From: an uncultured Collinsella sp. | Lineage (GTDB): Bacteria; Actinomycetota; Coriobacteriia; Coriobacteriales; Coriobacteriaceae | Direction of reading: 5' to 3' | Assembly: GCA_900762355.1 (NCBI GenBank) | Contig: CAAFGE010000005.1 | Span: 1-42,655, forward strand | DNA length: 42,655 bases | Part shown: positions 32,447-40,712 of the stretch, piece by piece | How positions within the stretch are numbered: the first letter of the stretch is position 1 | How the letters are laid out: each line of letters begins with the position of its first letter | Made by a program: the position numbers and the translations under genes | Notes under the pieces: generated by a model | What the model saw: only the letters and a program-made list of their open reading frames with translations | What the model was told of the DNA's origin: nothing | Database searches by the model: none

Positions 32447-33937
32447 TTAGAGAAGCTTCTTGAGCTCCTCGGCAACAGCCTGGACCTGCGTGCCGATGAT
32501 GACCTGGGTAGCACCCTTGTCCATCTTCATGACACCCAGAGCGCCGGCCTTCTTGCAGGCAGCCTCGTCGACCAGAGCGGAATCGCCGAGCTCGAAGCGC
32601 AGGCGAGTAGCGCAGCAGTCAACGGTCTTGACGTTCTCCTTGCCACCGACGGCAGCGAGAACAGCGGCGGCCAGAGCGGCGAACTTGTCGTCGCCAGCAG
32701 CGGCGGAAGCAGAGGTCTCCTCGACATCCTCATCCTCGCGACCAGGGGTCATGAGGTTGAACTTGGTGATGGCGAAGCGGAACACGAGGTAGAAGACCAC
32801 GAAGGCAGCGATGCCCAGCGGGATGATCATCCAGGTGTTGGCGGCAGCCGGGAGGCTAGAGGAGAACAGGAGGTCGGTAGCACCAGCGGAGAAGCAGAAG
32901 CCAGCACGGAAACCAACATAGTAGGTGACGATGGTGAAGATGCCGTACAGGGCAGCGTACACGACGTAGAGCGGGAAGCACAGGAACATGAAGCCGAACT
33001 CGAAGGGCTCGGTGACGCCGCAGACGAAGGCGCAGATAGCAGCGGAGACAACCAGGCCGATAGCAGCCTTCTTGTTCTTAGCGGTCTGAACCATAGCCAG
33101 GGCAGCGCCCGGAATACCGAACATCATGCAGGGGAAGAAGCCGGACATGTACATACCGAGGCTCCACTTGACGTCAGCAGAGGTCTCGCCAGCCCAGAAG
33201 TGGGTCAGGTCGCCCAGGCCGATGGTGTCGAACCAGAACACGTTGTTCAGAGCGTGGTGCAGACCGGTCGGGATGAGCAGGCGGTTGAGGAAGGCGTAGA
33301 TGCCAGCGCCGATACCACCCATGGCGGCGATACCCTCACCAAGAGCAACAAGAGCACCGAAGATGAGCGGCCAAGCAAAGAGCAGGACGACGGAGACGAC
33401 GATGCAGATGACGGCGGTCATGATGGCGACGCAACGCTTGCCGGAGAAGAAGGCCAGCCAGTCGGGAAGACGAGTGTCCTTGAACTTGTTGTAGCAAGTG
33501 CCACCGATGATGGCGGACAGGATGCCGATGAAGGAGTTACCAGCGATCTTGGAGAACGCGATGCCCTCGGTCGTGGCAAGCCAAGCGGTCTGAGCATCGG
33601 CGTCCATACCACGAATGGTGCCAACAACAGCGGGGTTCAGGAGCTGCTGGATCATCAGGAAGGCGACGAGGCCAGCGAGGCCAGCGGTGCCATCGTGATC
33701 GTCGGCAAGGCCGACAGCGGCGCCGACTGCGAACAGCCAGGCCATGTTATCGATAAGAGCGCCGCCTGCCTTGATGAGCAGGAAACCGGCGGTATAGGCA
33801 AAACCGGTAGTGTCACCGGCAGCACCCATGACTGCGGGAGCGAGCAGATAGCCCACGCCCATAAGAATACCTGCGACGGGAAGCGCCGCGACGGGAAGCA
33901 TCAGCGCTTTGCCGAGCTTCTGGAGGTACTTCATCAT
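32447..33937 (-). CDS. nagE: PTS glucose-family IICB, N-acetylglucosamine type
   Basis: 496-residue membrane permease importing GlcNAc (or glucose) as the 6-phosphate. IIC residues ~1-400: LQKLGKALMLPVAALPVAGILMGVGYLL, FLNRLLIPTGLHHALNNVFWFDTIGLGDLTHFWAGE (a segment typical of NagE), GVTEPFEFGFMFLCFPLYVVYAALYG. Acidic/Ala-rich linker ~400-420. IIB domain ~420-496 with phosphorylated Cys442 in DCCATRLRF. Unlike E. coli NagE there is no IIA domain. Start: ATG at 33937 with GGAGG nine bases upstream (an adjacent ATG follows). Neighbouring nagA and GntR support the GlcNAc assignment. Confidence 0.87.
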   Translation of the reverse strand: MMKYLQKLGKALMLPVAALPVAGILMGVGYLLAPAVMGAAGDTTGFAYTAGFLLIKAGGALIDNMAWLFAVGAAVGLADDHDGTAGLAGLVAFLMIQQLLNPAVVGTIRGMDADAQTAWLATTEGIAFSKIAGNSFIGILSAIIGGTCYNKFKDTRLPDWLAFFSGKRCVAIMTAVICIVVSVVLLFAWPLIFGALVALGEGIAAMGGIGAGIYAFLNRLLIPTGLHHALNNVFWFDTIGLGDLTHFWAGETSADVKWSLGMYMSGFFPCMMFGIPGAALAMVQTAKNKKAAIGLVVSAAICAFVCGVTEPFEFGFMFLCFPLYVVYAALYGIFTIVTYYVGFRAGFCFSAGATDLLFSSSLPAAANTWMIIPLGIAAFVVFYLVFRFAITKFNLMTPGREDEDVEETSASAAAGDDKFAALAAAVLAAVGGKENVKTVDCCATRLRFELGDSALVDEAACKKAGALGVMKMDKGATQVIIGTQVQAVAEELKKLL

Positions 33938-34138
33938 ATGGTATCTCCTCCAACCTTTCTTTCGTTGTTCACCAACGAGTTCCATGTCCGCGCCTTGTGC
34001 ATACCGGCTTCTCCGCTTGCCGGCATTGGTGCGCAAACTTAGACAACCCAGTCCCTTTTTTGGGTTGCTGGTATGTACGGTAGCACACACTCTATTCAAA
34101 CGTCCACCACATTTCGTTCAAATTACCATATCGTTGCC

Positions 34139-34166
34139 AAACGGTTATTTTTTGCCCGTAAACGGT
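34139..34166 (-). promoter_or_regulatory. ACCGTT-N15-ACCGTT direct-repeat site D
   Basis: Both hexamers exact, ACCGTTTACGGGC...AACCGTTT on the minus strand, oriented toward nagE, about 202 bp from its start codon. Confidence 0.6.
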
Positions 34167-34244
34167 AGTTCTCGCAGGTAGACGTGCTGAGCTTCTTTCA
34201 TTACCAAACTAATTCTTAGCAATTTCCATTCGATTTCGATCCAA

Positions 34245-34293
34245 AATTGGTTACTACCAGATGAACAGTGGTACCACATTGTTACTACCAGTT
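34245..34293. promoter_or_regulatory. Cluster of NagR/DasR-type boxes upstream of the GlcNAc PTS
   Basis: AATTGGTTACTACCAGAT (34245-34262), the palindrome GTGGTACCAC (34268-34277) and TGTTACTACCAGTT (34280-34293). The first matches the site upstream of gntR at TTGGTT..TA.CCAGA. They lie more than 300 bp from nagE, further than the direct-repeat site D. The rest of the 33938-34464 gap shows no ORF or RNA gene that I can support. Confidence 0.5.
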
Positions 34294-34389
34294 CGCCCGA
34301 AATCGGTTGCACTTTACATGAATAAAGTCCTCAAAATTTTGCATATAACCCCCTCTCCCCTTTTTCGCCGCCCTCGCTTTTAACGCAAA

Positions 34390-34422
34390 AAGCCCGCTAG
34401 AACGATCCGTTCTAGCGGGCTT
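34390..34422 (-). terminator. Terminator of the SurA-like gene
   Basis: Perfect 15-bp stem AAGCCCGCTAGAACG-ATC-CGTTCTAGCGGGCTT, 42 bp past the stop. Confidence 0.85.
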
Positions 34423-34464
34423 AATTAGGTGTTTAGGCTACGCGCTCGGCGGCTCGGGCAGCCC

Positions 34465-35550
34465 TTACGCAAACAGGCCGTAGATGCTGATGTTGGCCTT
34501 GGCGTAGAGACCGTTAGCGTACTCGGTCCACTTGGAGCTGGCGCTCGAGGCCTGCGAAGAGTACTGCTGGTAGGCAGTGTAATAGGCGGTCATGGCCTGC
34601 CTGTAGGTGGCGCTATCGGCCGTAAAGGCATCGTCAGCGAAGGCCTTGGCGTAGGTGCTATCGGCGTCCTTCCAGGTGCCCTTTGAGCTATCCCACTCAT
34701 CACCGGCAAGGTTGATGATGTAGTCGGCGTAGTCCTTGCTCGCGGTCTCCTCGTTGCCGTCAGCAGGCTCGGTCGGGGCGGTCGGCATGCTTGCAGAGCT
34801 ATCGCCCACCTTCTTCTTGTAGAGCTTCTGCAGCGTCGCGGACTGACGGACGATCTGCTTGGCCTGGTCCTTGGACACGCCGTACTGCGTGGCCATGGTC
34901 TTGTAGTCGGAGGTGCCGATGGAATCCTCGGCGTACTGCTTCATTTCCTTGGAAGAAACGGTAACGCCCTCGTCCTCGGCAGCGTCCAGCAGAATCTGGT
35001 TGCGCACGTAGGACAGGATAACGTCGGCAGACGGAGCGGTGTAGTTGCCATCGCTATCCTTGACGGTGTCGAGGCTGTACTGGCTCTCGATAGCCTCGCG
35101 CGCGGTGATGTCGCTCTTCTTGCCGTTGTAGCTATAGCTTGCCACGGTCGAATCGAGCTGGTCCTCGGTCAGGGTCGACGAGCCGACACCCTTGCCGTCA
35201 AAGCCGCCATTGCCAATAAAGAAGCCGACCACCGCAGCAATCACGATGGCGACCACAAAGGCGGCAATCATCGTCTTCTTGTGCTTGGATGCGCGGTCGT
35301 CCGCGTCGGAGTCGTCATCCTCGTCCTGCTCCTCAGGCATAAGGTTCTCGTCGGCGGCGTCCGCGGCGATCTTTGCCTCCAGGCGGGCGTCCTCCTCCTC
35401 GGCGGTCGTGCCAGCAGCGATATGTTCGGCAGACGTGCCGGCGACCAGGTCGATCTTCTCGTCCTCGTCACCGTCGGGGCCTTCGCCGCGCTCGATGATC
35501 TGGATTCCGTCGATCTCGTCCTTCTCGTCCTTCTTTTGAATCAGACCCAT
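34465..35550 (-). CDS. Single-pass membrane protein with SurA-N-like external domain
   Basis: 361 residues. Residues 1-~92 are strongly acidic and cytoplasmic; one membrane segment follows at ~93-113 (MIAAFVVAIVIAAVVGFFIG); the rest is external. The external part has helical segments resembling the SurA N-terminal chaperone domain (VILSYVRNQILLDAAEDEGVTVSSKEMKQYAEDS, QYGVSKDQAKQIVRQSATLQKLYKKKV) but no recognisable parvulin isomerase domain. The C-terminal ~100 residues are Ser/Ala/Tyr-rich. A role in handling exported proteins is possible; not demonstrated. ATG at 35550 after AAGGAG. Confidence 0.7.
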   Translation of the reverse strand: MGLIQKKDEKDEIDGIQIIERGEGPDGDEDEKIDLVAGTSAEHIAAGTTAEEEDARLEAKIAADAADENLMPEEQDEDDDSDADDRASKHKKTMIAAFVVAIVIAAVVGFFIGNGGFDGKGVGSSTLTEDQLDSTVASYSYNGKKSDITAREAIESQYSLDTVKDSDGNYTAPSADVILSYVRNQILLDAAEDEGVTVSSKEMKQYAEDSIGTSDYKTMATQYGVSKDQAKQIVRQSATLQKLYKKKVGDSSASMPTAPTEPADGNEETASKDYADYIINLAGDEWDSSKGTWKDADSTYAKAFADDAFTADSATYRQAMTAYYTAYQQYSSQASSASSKWTEYANGLYAKANISIYGLFA

Positions 35551-35587
35551 ATCAATTACTCCTTGTTAGGAAACATAGTCCCCAATA

Positions 35588-35616
35588 GAATACGCCCGAC
35601 GAGGCGCCGGGCGTAT
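35588..35616 (-). terminator. Possible terminator after isocitrate dehydrogenase
   Basis: AATACGCCCG-N9-CGGGCGTATT stem, 61 bp past the stop; only a weak U-rich tail. Confidence 0.55.
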
Positions 35617-35676
35617 TGATTCTTAGGTTATACGCAAACACTTAAGTACTATTTAGGCGTTTGCAGCGTGCATACC

Positions 35677-36762
35677 TTAGGCCAGGTGCGCGATAACGGC
35701 ATCGGCAAAGGCCTGCGTGCCCACAGCGCCCTCAACGGAGCCGGTCTGGGCACGACGCACGTCACCGGTAACCTGCTCGCCCTCGTCGAGCGTGGCGGAG
35801 ACGGCGGCACGAATGCGATTGGCAGCATCGTTCTCGCCCAGGTGATCGAGCATCATCGCAGCAGAGAGGATCTCGGCCGTGGGGTTGGCGATATCCTGAC
35901 CGGCGATATCGGGCGCGGAGCCGTGCGTTGCCTCAAAGATGGCGCAATCGGCACCGATGTTGGAACCCGGAGCCATACCCAGGCCGCCCACCAGGCCGGC
36001 GCATAGGTCGCTCACGATGTCGCCGTACAGGTTGGGCAGCACCAGGACATCGAAGTCGTTGGGGTTCTGGACCAGGCCCATGCAGGTGGCGTCGACGATC
36101 CTGTCGTTGAACTCGATATCGGGATAGTTGGCGGCCACCTCGCGCGCAACACGCAGGAACAGGCCGTCGGTCGCCTTCATGATGTTGGCCTTGTGCACGG
36201 CCGTCACCTTTTTGCGGCCGCAGCGGCGGGCATACTCAAAGGCATACTCCACAATACGGCGGCTCTTGGCGATAGAGATGGGCTTGATCGAGATCGCGGA
36301 ATCGGCGGCGAAGGTCTTTTGGCCCGAACGCTCGACAAGCTGCGAGAGCTCCTCGACCTCGGCAGCGCCCTCATCGAACTCGATGCCGGCGTAGAGGTCC
36401 TCGGTGTTCTCGCGCACGATGACCAGGTCGACATCGCGGAAACGCGAGCCGTCACCCGGCTGCGACAGACAGGGGCGCACGCAGGCGTACAGGTCGAAAT
36501 GCTTGCGCAGGGCCACGTTGACGCTGCGGAAACCCGTGCCAACCGGCGTGGTAATGGGGCCCTTGATGGCAACCTTGGTCTGCTCGACCGCATCGAGGAC
36601 GTGCTGGGGCAGCGGCGTGCCAAACTCGTCCATGACGCCGGCACCGGCCTCCTGGACGTTCCAGTTGATCTGGACACCGGTGGCCTCGACCACGCGGCGC
36701 ATGGCCTGCGTAATCTCGGGACCGATACCGTCACCGGGAATCAGGACTACATCGTGCGCCAT
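35677..36762 (-). CDS. icd: Isocitrate dehydrogenase (isocitrate/isopropylmalate dehydrogenase family)
   Basis: 361-residue cytoplasmic beta-decarboxylating dehydrogenase. Landmarks: VVLIPGDGIGPEI, the substrate segment VRENTEDLYAGIE, AFEYARRCGRKKVTAVHKANIMKATDGLF (catalytic Lys), NDRIVDATCMGLVQNP, and the family signature NLYGDIVSDLCAGLVGGLGMAPGSNIG, with FEATHGSAPDIAGQDIANPTA for NAD(P). ENTEDLYAGIE favours isocitrate over isopropylmalate, and the short length resembles NAD-dependent forms; cofactor not certain. ATG at 36762 with GGAG nine bases before, 6 bp after the stop of the upstream gene, so co-transcribed with it. Confidence 0.85.
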   Translation of the reverse strand: MAHDVVLIPGDGIGPEITQAMRRVVEATGVQINWNVQEAGAGVMDEFGTPLPQHVLDAVEQTKVAIKGPITTPVGTGFRSVNVALRKHFDLYACVRPCLSQPGDGSRFRDVDLVIVRENTEDLYAGIEFDEGAAEVEELSQLVERSGQKTFAADSAISIKPISIAKSRRIVEYAFEYARRCGRKKVTAVHKANIMKATDGLFLRVAREVAANYPDIEFNDRIVDATCMGLVQNPNDFDVLVLPNLYGDIVSDLCAGLVGGLGMAPGSNIGADCAIFEATHGSAPDIAGQDIANPTAEILSAAMMLDHLGENDAANRIRAAVSATLDEGEQVTGDVRRAQTGSVEGAVGTQAFADAVIAHLA

Positions 36763-36768
36763 AATCTG

Positions 36769-37467
36769 TTACTCCTCGTCTTCGGCGTCGTCAGATTTTT
36801 TAACGCTAGCACGCTTCTTCTTTTTGGAGAGATCAAGGCCAAAACGTTTAACAAGCATTTCGCAAATCTCGCTCGAACGGGCCTTGAGATAGCTGCCCTT
36901 ACCGTTCTCGGCATCGAACTTAAGGCGCAGCGCAAGCTTCTCGGCAACCTCGGCGTCGATCTCGCCCTGGCAAAACTCGTACAGGCAACCGAGCATGTCG
37001 CGATACTCAAGGTCGCCGTGGTAGCACTGGATGGCCTCGTCCAGGATGGGCCAAGCTTCGCGCGAGCGCTCGACGCTCGTGGCACCCCACACGCACAGCA
37101 GGCGGAAGGCGGCATAGCGCAGCGTGGAGGAGATCTCGTCGAACAGTGCGGTCTCGGCGCCCTCAAAGGCATCGCCCAGCTGCTCGGGGCAGGTGGTGGC
37201 GAGCGCCGTCAGGGCATCGAGGGCCTCCCAGCGGGTCTGCGCCTCGGGGCGGTCGAGCGCCTCGATCAACGCGGGCACGCAGGGCACGACGCGCTGCGGA
37301 TCGCGCTCGGCAAGCAGGTGCAGCACGCGGGCGGCAAACTGGCGGATGCGGCGCGTGGGGCAGCCGAGCTCCTGGACCAGTCGATCGACGGCGTTCTCGT
37401 TCTCCTCTGCCAGCTGGAGCTGTGCCAGCTCCTCGTCGGTGAGCTGTTCGTCTTTGTTTTCTGCCAT
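36769..37467 (-). CDS. HEAT-repeat-like protein of unknown function
   Basis: 232-residue, soluble, all-helical protein. Residues ~30-180 contain HEAT/armadillo-like helix pairs (RRIRQFAARVLHLLAERDPQRVVPCVPALIEALDRPEAQTRWEALDALTALATTCPEQ). The N-terminus is acidic and the C-terminus strongly basic then acidic (SKKKKRASVKKSDDAEDEE). Such folds usually bind other proteins. No specific function can be named. ATG at 37467 after AGAGG. Sits between the small membrane protein and icd in a tight minus-strand run. Confidence 0.7.
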   Translation of the reverse strand: MAENKDEQLTDEELAQLQLAEENENAVDRLVQELGCPTRRIRQFAARVLHLLAERDPQRVVPCVPALIEALDRPEAQTRWEALDALTALATTCPEQLGDAFEGAETALFDEISSTLRYAAFRLLCVWGATSVERSREAWPILDEAIQCYHGDLEYRDMLGCLYEFCQGEIDAEVAEKLALRLKFDAENGKGSYLKARSSEICEMLVKRFGLDLSKKKKRASVKKSDDAEDEE

Positions 37468-37482
37468 AGTTACCTCTTCTTT

Positions 37483-37911
37483 TTATTTCTTGGCGTGCTT
37501 GCCAGCACCCTTGCTGTCATCGGTGACCGAGATGAGCTGTCGGTCGGCCGCGCCATTGCGACGTGCACGGCGGCGTTCCTCGGCATCGCCCGCGTCGGCG
37601 GCGGCTCGATGAGCCTTGTTGACGTTAAAGACCTCGTCGTGCTTGCGCCACGGACCGACGGACTCGCCAAAGCTCATCTTAAGGCCGGCGATAAAGCCAC
37701 CGAGCCAGCCGATCGGCGCAAACTGCACCAGCGGGAACAGCGAGAACACCCAGGTCAGCAGGACGACTGCCGCCGCTCCTGCAAAGTTGGCAATCCAGTA
37801 GTCGCGCTTGGTGATGACACGCTTTTCGCAGGCCCACTGGCCGCACAAAAAGCCGATGTAGATCGCAAAGAGAAAGAGCACCAGCGCAAGCACCACGAAC
37901 GTCCAGCTCAT
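37483..37911 (-). CDS. Small membrane protein of unknown function
   Basis: 142 residues with two predicted membrane segments (FVVLALVLFLFAIYIGFLCG at ~4-24; ANFAGAAAVVLLTWVFSLFPLV at ~41-63) and a basic, Ala/Arg-rich cytoplasmic tail ending KHAKK. ATG at 37911 overlaps nothing but its RBS (GGAG) lies in the last codons of the upstream dehydrogenase gene, implying translational coupling. I do not recognise a family. Confidence 0.65.
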   Translation of the reverse strand: MSWTFVVLALVLFLFAIYIGFLCGQWACEKRVITKRDYWIANFAGAAAVVLLTWVFSLFPLVQFAPIGWLGGFIAGLKMSFGESVGPWRKHDEVFNVNKAHRAAADAGDAEERRRARRNGAADRQLISVTDDSKGAGKHAKK

Positions 37912-37916
37912 AGGCG

Positions 37917-38996
37917 CTACTCCCCGTGATGGTGGCCGCAGCAGCACTCGTGGCCGTCGTCATGGCCGTGGCCACCGCAGCACTCGTGGTCCTCGCCGTG
38001 GTGATGGCCACAACCGCACTCATGGTCCTCGCCGTGCTCGCCGCAACCGCAACCTTCCTCGTGAGCGCCATGCTCCTCGGGGCGATACTGCGACCAGTCC
38101 AGACCGGCGGCGATGGCATCGGCCTCCTCCTTATAGAGGACCGTGATGGCCTGGGTGCCCAGCTTGGCGCCACCGATAGCGTCGAGCATGTCGTAGAGCG
38201 TAAAGGCCACGTCGGCGCCGGGCAGCGCGAGCTCGCGGTCGTCGGCGTAAGCAAGGGCCAGGCGCAGGTCCTTAATGAAGTGCTCGACCATAAAGCCGGG
38301 CTTGTAGTCGCCGTCGAGCGCCTTGGGAGCCAGGCTCTCCATGGCGCCGGACTTGCCGGTACCGCCCAAGATCATCTGGCGGGTCTTCTCCAGGTCAAGG
38401 CCGCTCAGCTCGGCAAATGCCATGGCGTCTGCCATACCGACCATGCAGGCGCCCAGCGACACCTGGTTGGCGAGCTTGGCAGCCTGGCCTTTGCCGGCGC
38501 CGTCGAAGCAGCAGATATTTGCCGCAAAGGTGGCAAGGATGTCGCGGACTGGGGCGATATCGTTCTCGGTGGCGCCCACGATAGCCGTGAGCGTGCCGGC
38601 GATAGCACCAGACTCGCCGCCGGTGACGGGGCAGTCAAACGCCATGCGGCCGGAAACCTGGGCGGCCTCGGCAATGTCGCGCGCCAGCTCGGGGGAGCTC
38701 GTGGTGAGGTCGATCAGCACCGCGCCCGGCTTGGTGCACGCGAGCAGGCCGTCGCCCGCCAGGTAGAGCTCCTCGACCTCGGAGGGATAACCCACCATGG
38801 TAAAGACGACGTCGGCGTTCGCCACGGCATCTGCCGGCGTATCGGCCCAAACGGCACCGCGCTCGATAAGCGCGGCGGCCTTGGACTTAGTGCGGTTGTT
38901 GACCGTGACGGGATAGCCGGCATCCAGGATGTGGCCGGCAATGGGGGCACCCATGATTCCGGTGCCGATAAATGCGACGGAGAGCTTGTTTGCCAT
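37917..38996 (-). CDS. 3-hydroxyisobutyrate dehydrogenase family oxidoreductase with His/Cys-rich tail
   Basis: 359-residue cytoplasmic NAD(P)-dependent dehydrogenase of the HIBADH/GarR (beta-hydroxyacid) family. Rossmann motif FIGTGIMGAPIAGHILDAG at the N-terminus; TSSPELARDIAE and CPVTGGESGA substrate regions; catalytic Lys in GKGQAAKLANQ. Typical members end near residue 300; here about 53 extra residues follow, carrying 14 His and 9 Cys in GCGCGEHG..., HECGCGHHHGED and HECCCGHHHGE blocks, a clear metal-binding tail. Substrate (tartronate semialdehyde, hydroxyisobutyrate or other) not determined. ATG at 38996 after AAAGG. Confidence 0.85.
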   Translation of the reverse strand: MANKLSVAFIGTGIMGAPIAGHILDAGYPVTVNNRTKSKAAALIERGAVWADTPADAVANADVVFTMVGYPSEVEELYLAGDGLLACTKPGAVLIDLTTSSPELARDIAEAAQVSGRMAFDCPVTGGESGAIAGTLTAIVGATENDIAPVRDILATFAANICCFDGAGKGQAAKLANQVSLGACMVGMADAMAFAELSGLDLEKTRQMILGGTGKSGAMESLAPKALDGDYKPGFMVEHFIKDLRLALAYADDRELALPGADVAFTLYDMLDAIGGAKLGTQAITVLYKEEADAIAAGLDWSQYRPEEHGAHEEGCGCGEHGEDHECGCGHHHGEDHECCGGHGHDDGHECCCGHHHGE

Positions 38997-39094
38997 GAAA
39001 CCTTTCCTTTTGGGTTGGGTGTTATTACCAGGTTAAATACTCGGTGCCAGCGCTTGAGCTGTGAGTTGGGATCGATTACGGCCGCGTTACTTGC

Positions 39095-40048
39095 CTACTG
39101 ACCGCGCACGCGGCGGGCGATGCGGTCGGAAAGCGACGCCTTGTCGGCGCGGTTCTTGCCCCAAAACGCGCAAGCCACCATGCCGGGGCCCACGTGCGAG
39201 CCAATGGTGGGGCCCACAGAGCTGCGGATGATGGTCACGTCGGCGCAGCCTTCCTCCTTGCGGATGGCGGCCTCGAGCCAGTCGCCGTCCTTCTCGGCAT
39301 CGGCCGTCATGATGGCGATGGGCATGGTGCGATCGGGCACGTAGTTCTCGCGGAACGACTTGAGGATGGACTTGAGCGCCTTCTTGCGGCCGCGGTTGAC
39401 GCCGATCAGCGACAGCGAGCCGGCAAGGTCGTAAGAGAGCTCGGGCTTGACGTCGAGCTTTGCCGTGAGCTGCGCCGCCGCGGGCGGAATGCGGCCGCCG
39501 GCTGCCAGCGCGTCAAAGCTCTCGAGCGTAAAGTAGCCGTGGACATAAGTCTTTGCCTCGTTTGCCCAATCGACCAGCTGCTTGGCGGTCAATCCCGCCG
39601 AACGCTGGCGCACGGCCTCGAGCGCCAAGAGCGCGCCAGTCGCGCAGGGCAGAGCGTTGTCGACCACGTAGAGCTCAAAATCGGGATACTCGGCACGCAC
39701 GGCGTCCGCCGCCTGGCACGCGGAGTTGTAGCTCGACGACAGCGCCGAGGTAAAGCACAGGTAGACCGTGGGCGTGCCCTCTTTGGCGCACTCGGTAAAG
39801 AACTCGATATAGCGACCGAGCGACACAGCCGAGGTGGACACGCGGGCGCCAGCGCGCATGCGGTCATAGAACTCCTTGGGCGTGATGCTCGACCAGATGT
39901 CATCCGTGCGCTCCTCGCCATCGATAATGAAGGGGAAACCCAGGATATCGACATCGAGGTTCGCGGCGACCTCGGGGCTAAAGTCGCAGCAGGTATCGAC
40001 GACGATGCGGCAACGGTCCGAATGACCGGTAGATGCGGCCTTGTCCAT
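39095..40048 (-). CDS. DegV family fatty-acid-binding protein
   Basis: 317-residue cytoplasmic protein. Typical DegV N-terminus (RIVVDTCCDFSPEVAANLDVDILGFPFIIDGEERTD), SVSTSAVSLGRYIEFF-like lipid-binding strand (GARVSTSAVSLGRY), CFTSALSSSYNSA (lipid head-group Ser), and the C-terminal GPTIGSHVGPGMVACAFWG hallmark. Family members present fatty acids for phosphorylation by FakA. ATG at 40048 has AAGGAG eight bases upstream; a TTG directly before it is in frame. No fakA gene lies beside it. Confidence 0.9.
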   Translation of the reverse strand: MDKAASTGHSDRCRIVVDTCCDFSPEVAANLDVDILGFPFIIDGEERTDDIWSSITPKEFYDRMRAGARVSTSAVSLGRYIEFFTECAKEGTPTVYLCFTSALSSSYNSACQAADAVRAEYPDFELYVVDNALPCATGALLALEAVRQRSAGLTAKQLVDWANEAKTYVHGYFTLESFDALAAGGRIPPAAAQLTAKLDVKPELSYDLAGSLSLIGVNRGRKKALKSILKSFRENYVPDRTMPIAIMTADAEKDGDWLEAAIRKEEGCADVTIIRSSVGPTIGSHVGPGMVACAFWGKNRADKASLSDRIARRVRGQ

Positions 40049-40067
40049 CAAAGCGACTCCTTACGTA

Positions 40068-40098
40068 AAAAGGCGGCCACCCGCATGGGATGGCCGCC
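40068..40098 (-). terminator. hpf terminator
   Basis: On the minus strand GGCGGCCATCCC...GGGTGGCCGCC followed by TTTTT. A 22-bp palindrome CGTTAACT-N6-AGTTAACG lies between it and the stop codon. Confidence 0.8.
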
Positions 40099-40127
40099 AA
40101 CCGTTAACTCATGCAAGTTAACGTATT

Positions 40128-40712
40128 TTACTCGTCAAGTGTTTCGATACGGGGCTTGATGATGCCATATCCACCATTCTTACGGTGATACACCACATTG
40201 ATGAGACCGGTCGTCGCGTTCTCGAACACGTAGAAGTCGTGGCCCAGCAGATCGGTCTGCACCAGCGCCTGCTCCTCAGTCATCGGGGTGACGTCGATGA
40301 CCTTCTCGCGGACGAGCAGGTCGTCCTCCTCCTCGGGCAGCAGCAGGTCGGCCAGATCCTCGACACGCTCGACCGGCGCGACATCCGCTGCGCTGGCACC
40401 ACCCTGGCGGTTGTCCACGACCTTGGTCTTGAACTTGCGCAGCTGGCGGGTGACCTTATCGGCGGAGAGGTCGATGGCGGCGTACATATCTGCACCGTGC
40501 TCGGCAACGCGAATCACCGAACCGCGGGCGCGAACCGTAACCTCGACGATTGCCGGGTTGGGGTTCGAGGGGTTCTTCTCATAGCGAAGTACAACGTCGA
40601 CCGTCATGGGCTCGATATCGAAAACCTTGAGCGCCTCGCCGATCTTCTCATCCACATGCGCACGCAGAGCATCGGTTACCGTCGTCTTGCGTCCAGAAAC
40701 CTTGATATCCAT
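40128..40712 (-). CDS. hpf: Ribosome hibernation-promoting factor, long form
   Basis: 194-residue protein that dimerises 70S ribosomes into inactive 100S particles. N-terminal S30AE domain (residues ~1-100: MDIKVSGRKTTVTDALRAHVDEKI, AAIDLSADKVTRQLRKFKTKV), acidic linker (LADLLLPEEEDDLL), and the C-terminal dimerisation domain (VREKVIDVTPMTEEQALVQTDLLGHDFYVFENATTGLINVVYHRKNGGYGIIKP). The second domain marks it as long-form HPF. ATG at 40712 with GGAG six bases upstream, not the longer frame to 40772. Confidence 0.93.
   Translation of the reverse strand: MDIKVSGRKTTVTDALRAHVDEKIGEALKVFDIEPMTVDVVLRYEKNPSNPNPAIVEVTVRARGSVIRVAEHGADMYAAIDLSADKVTRQLRKFKTKVVDNRQGGASAADVAPVERVEDLADLLLPEEEDDLLVREKVIDVTPMTEEQALVQTDLLGHDFYVFENATTGLINVVYHRKNGGYGIIKPRIETLDE

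Noticed and set aside
36193..37929. 578-codon plus-strand frame across icd, the HEAT-repeat gene and the small membrane protein
   Set aside because: Spans three well-supported minus-strand genes with good RBSs; translation is not domain-like.
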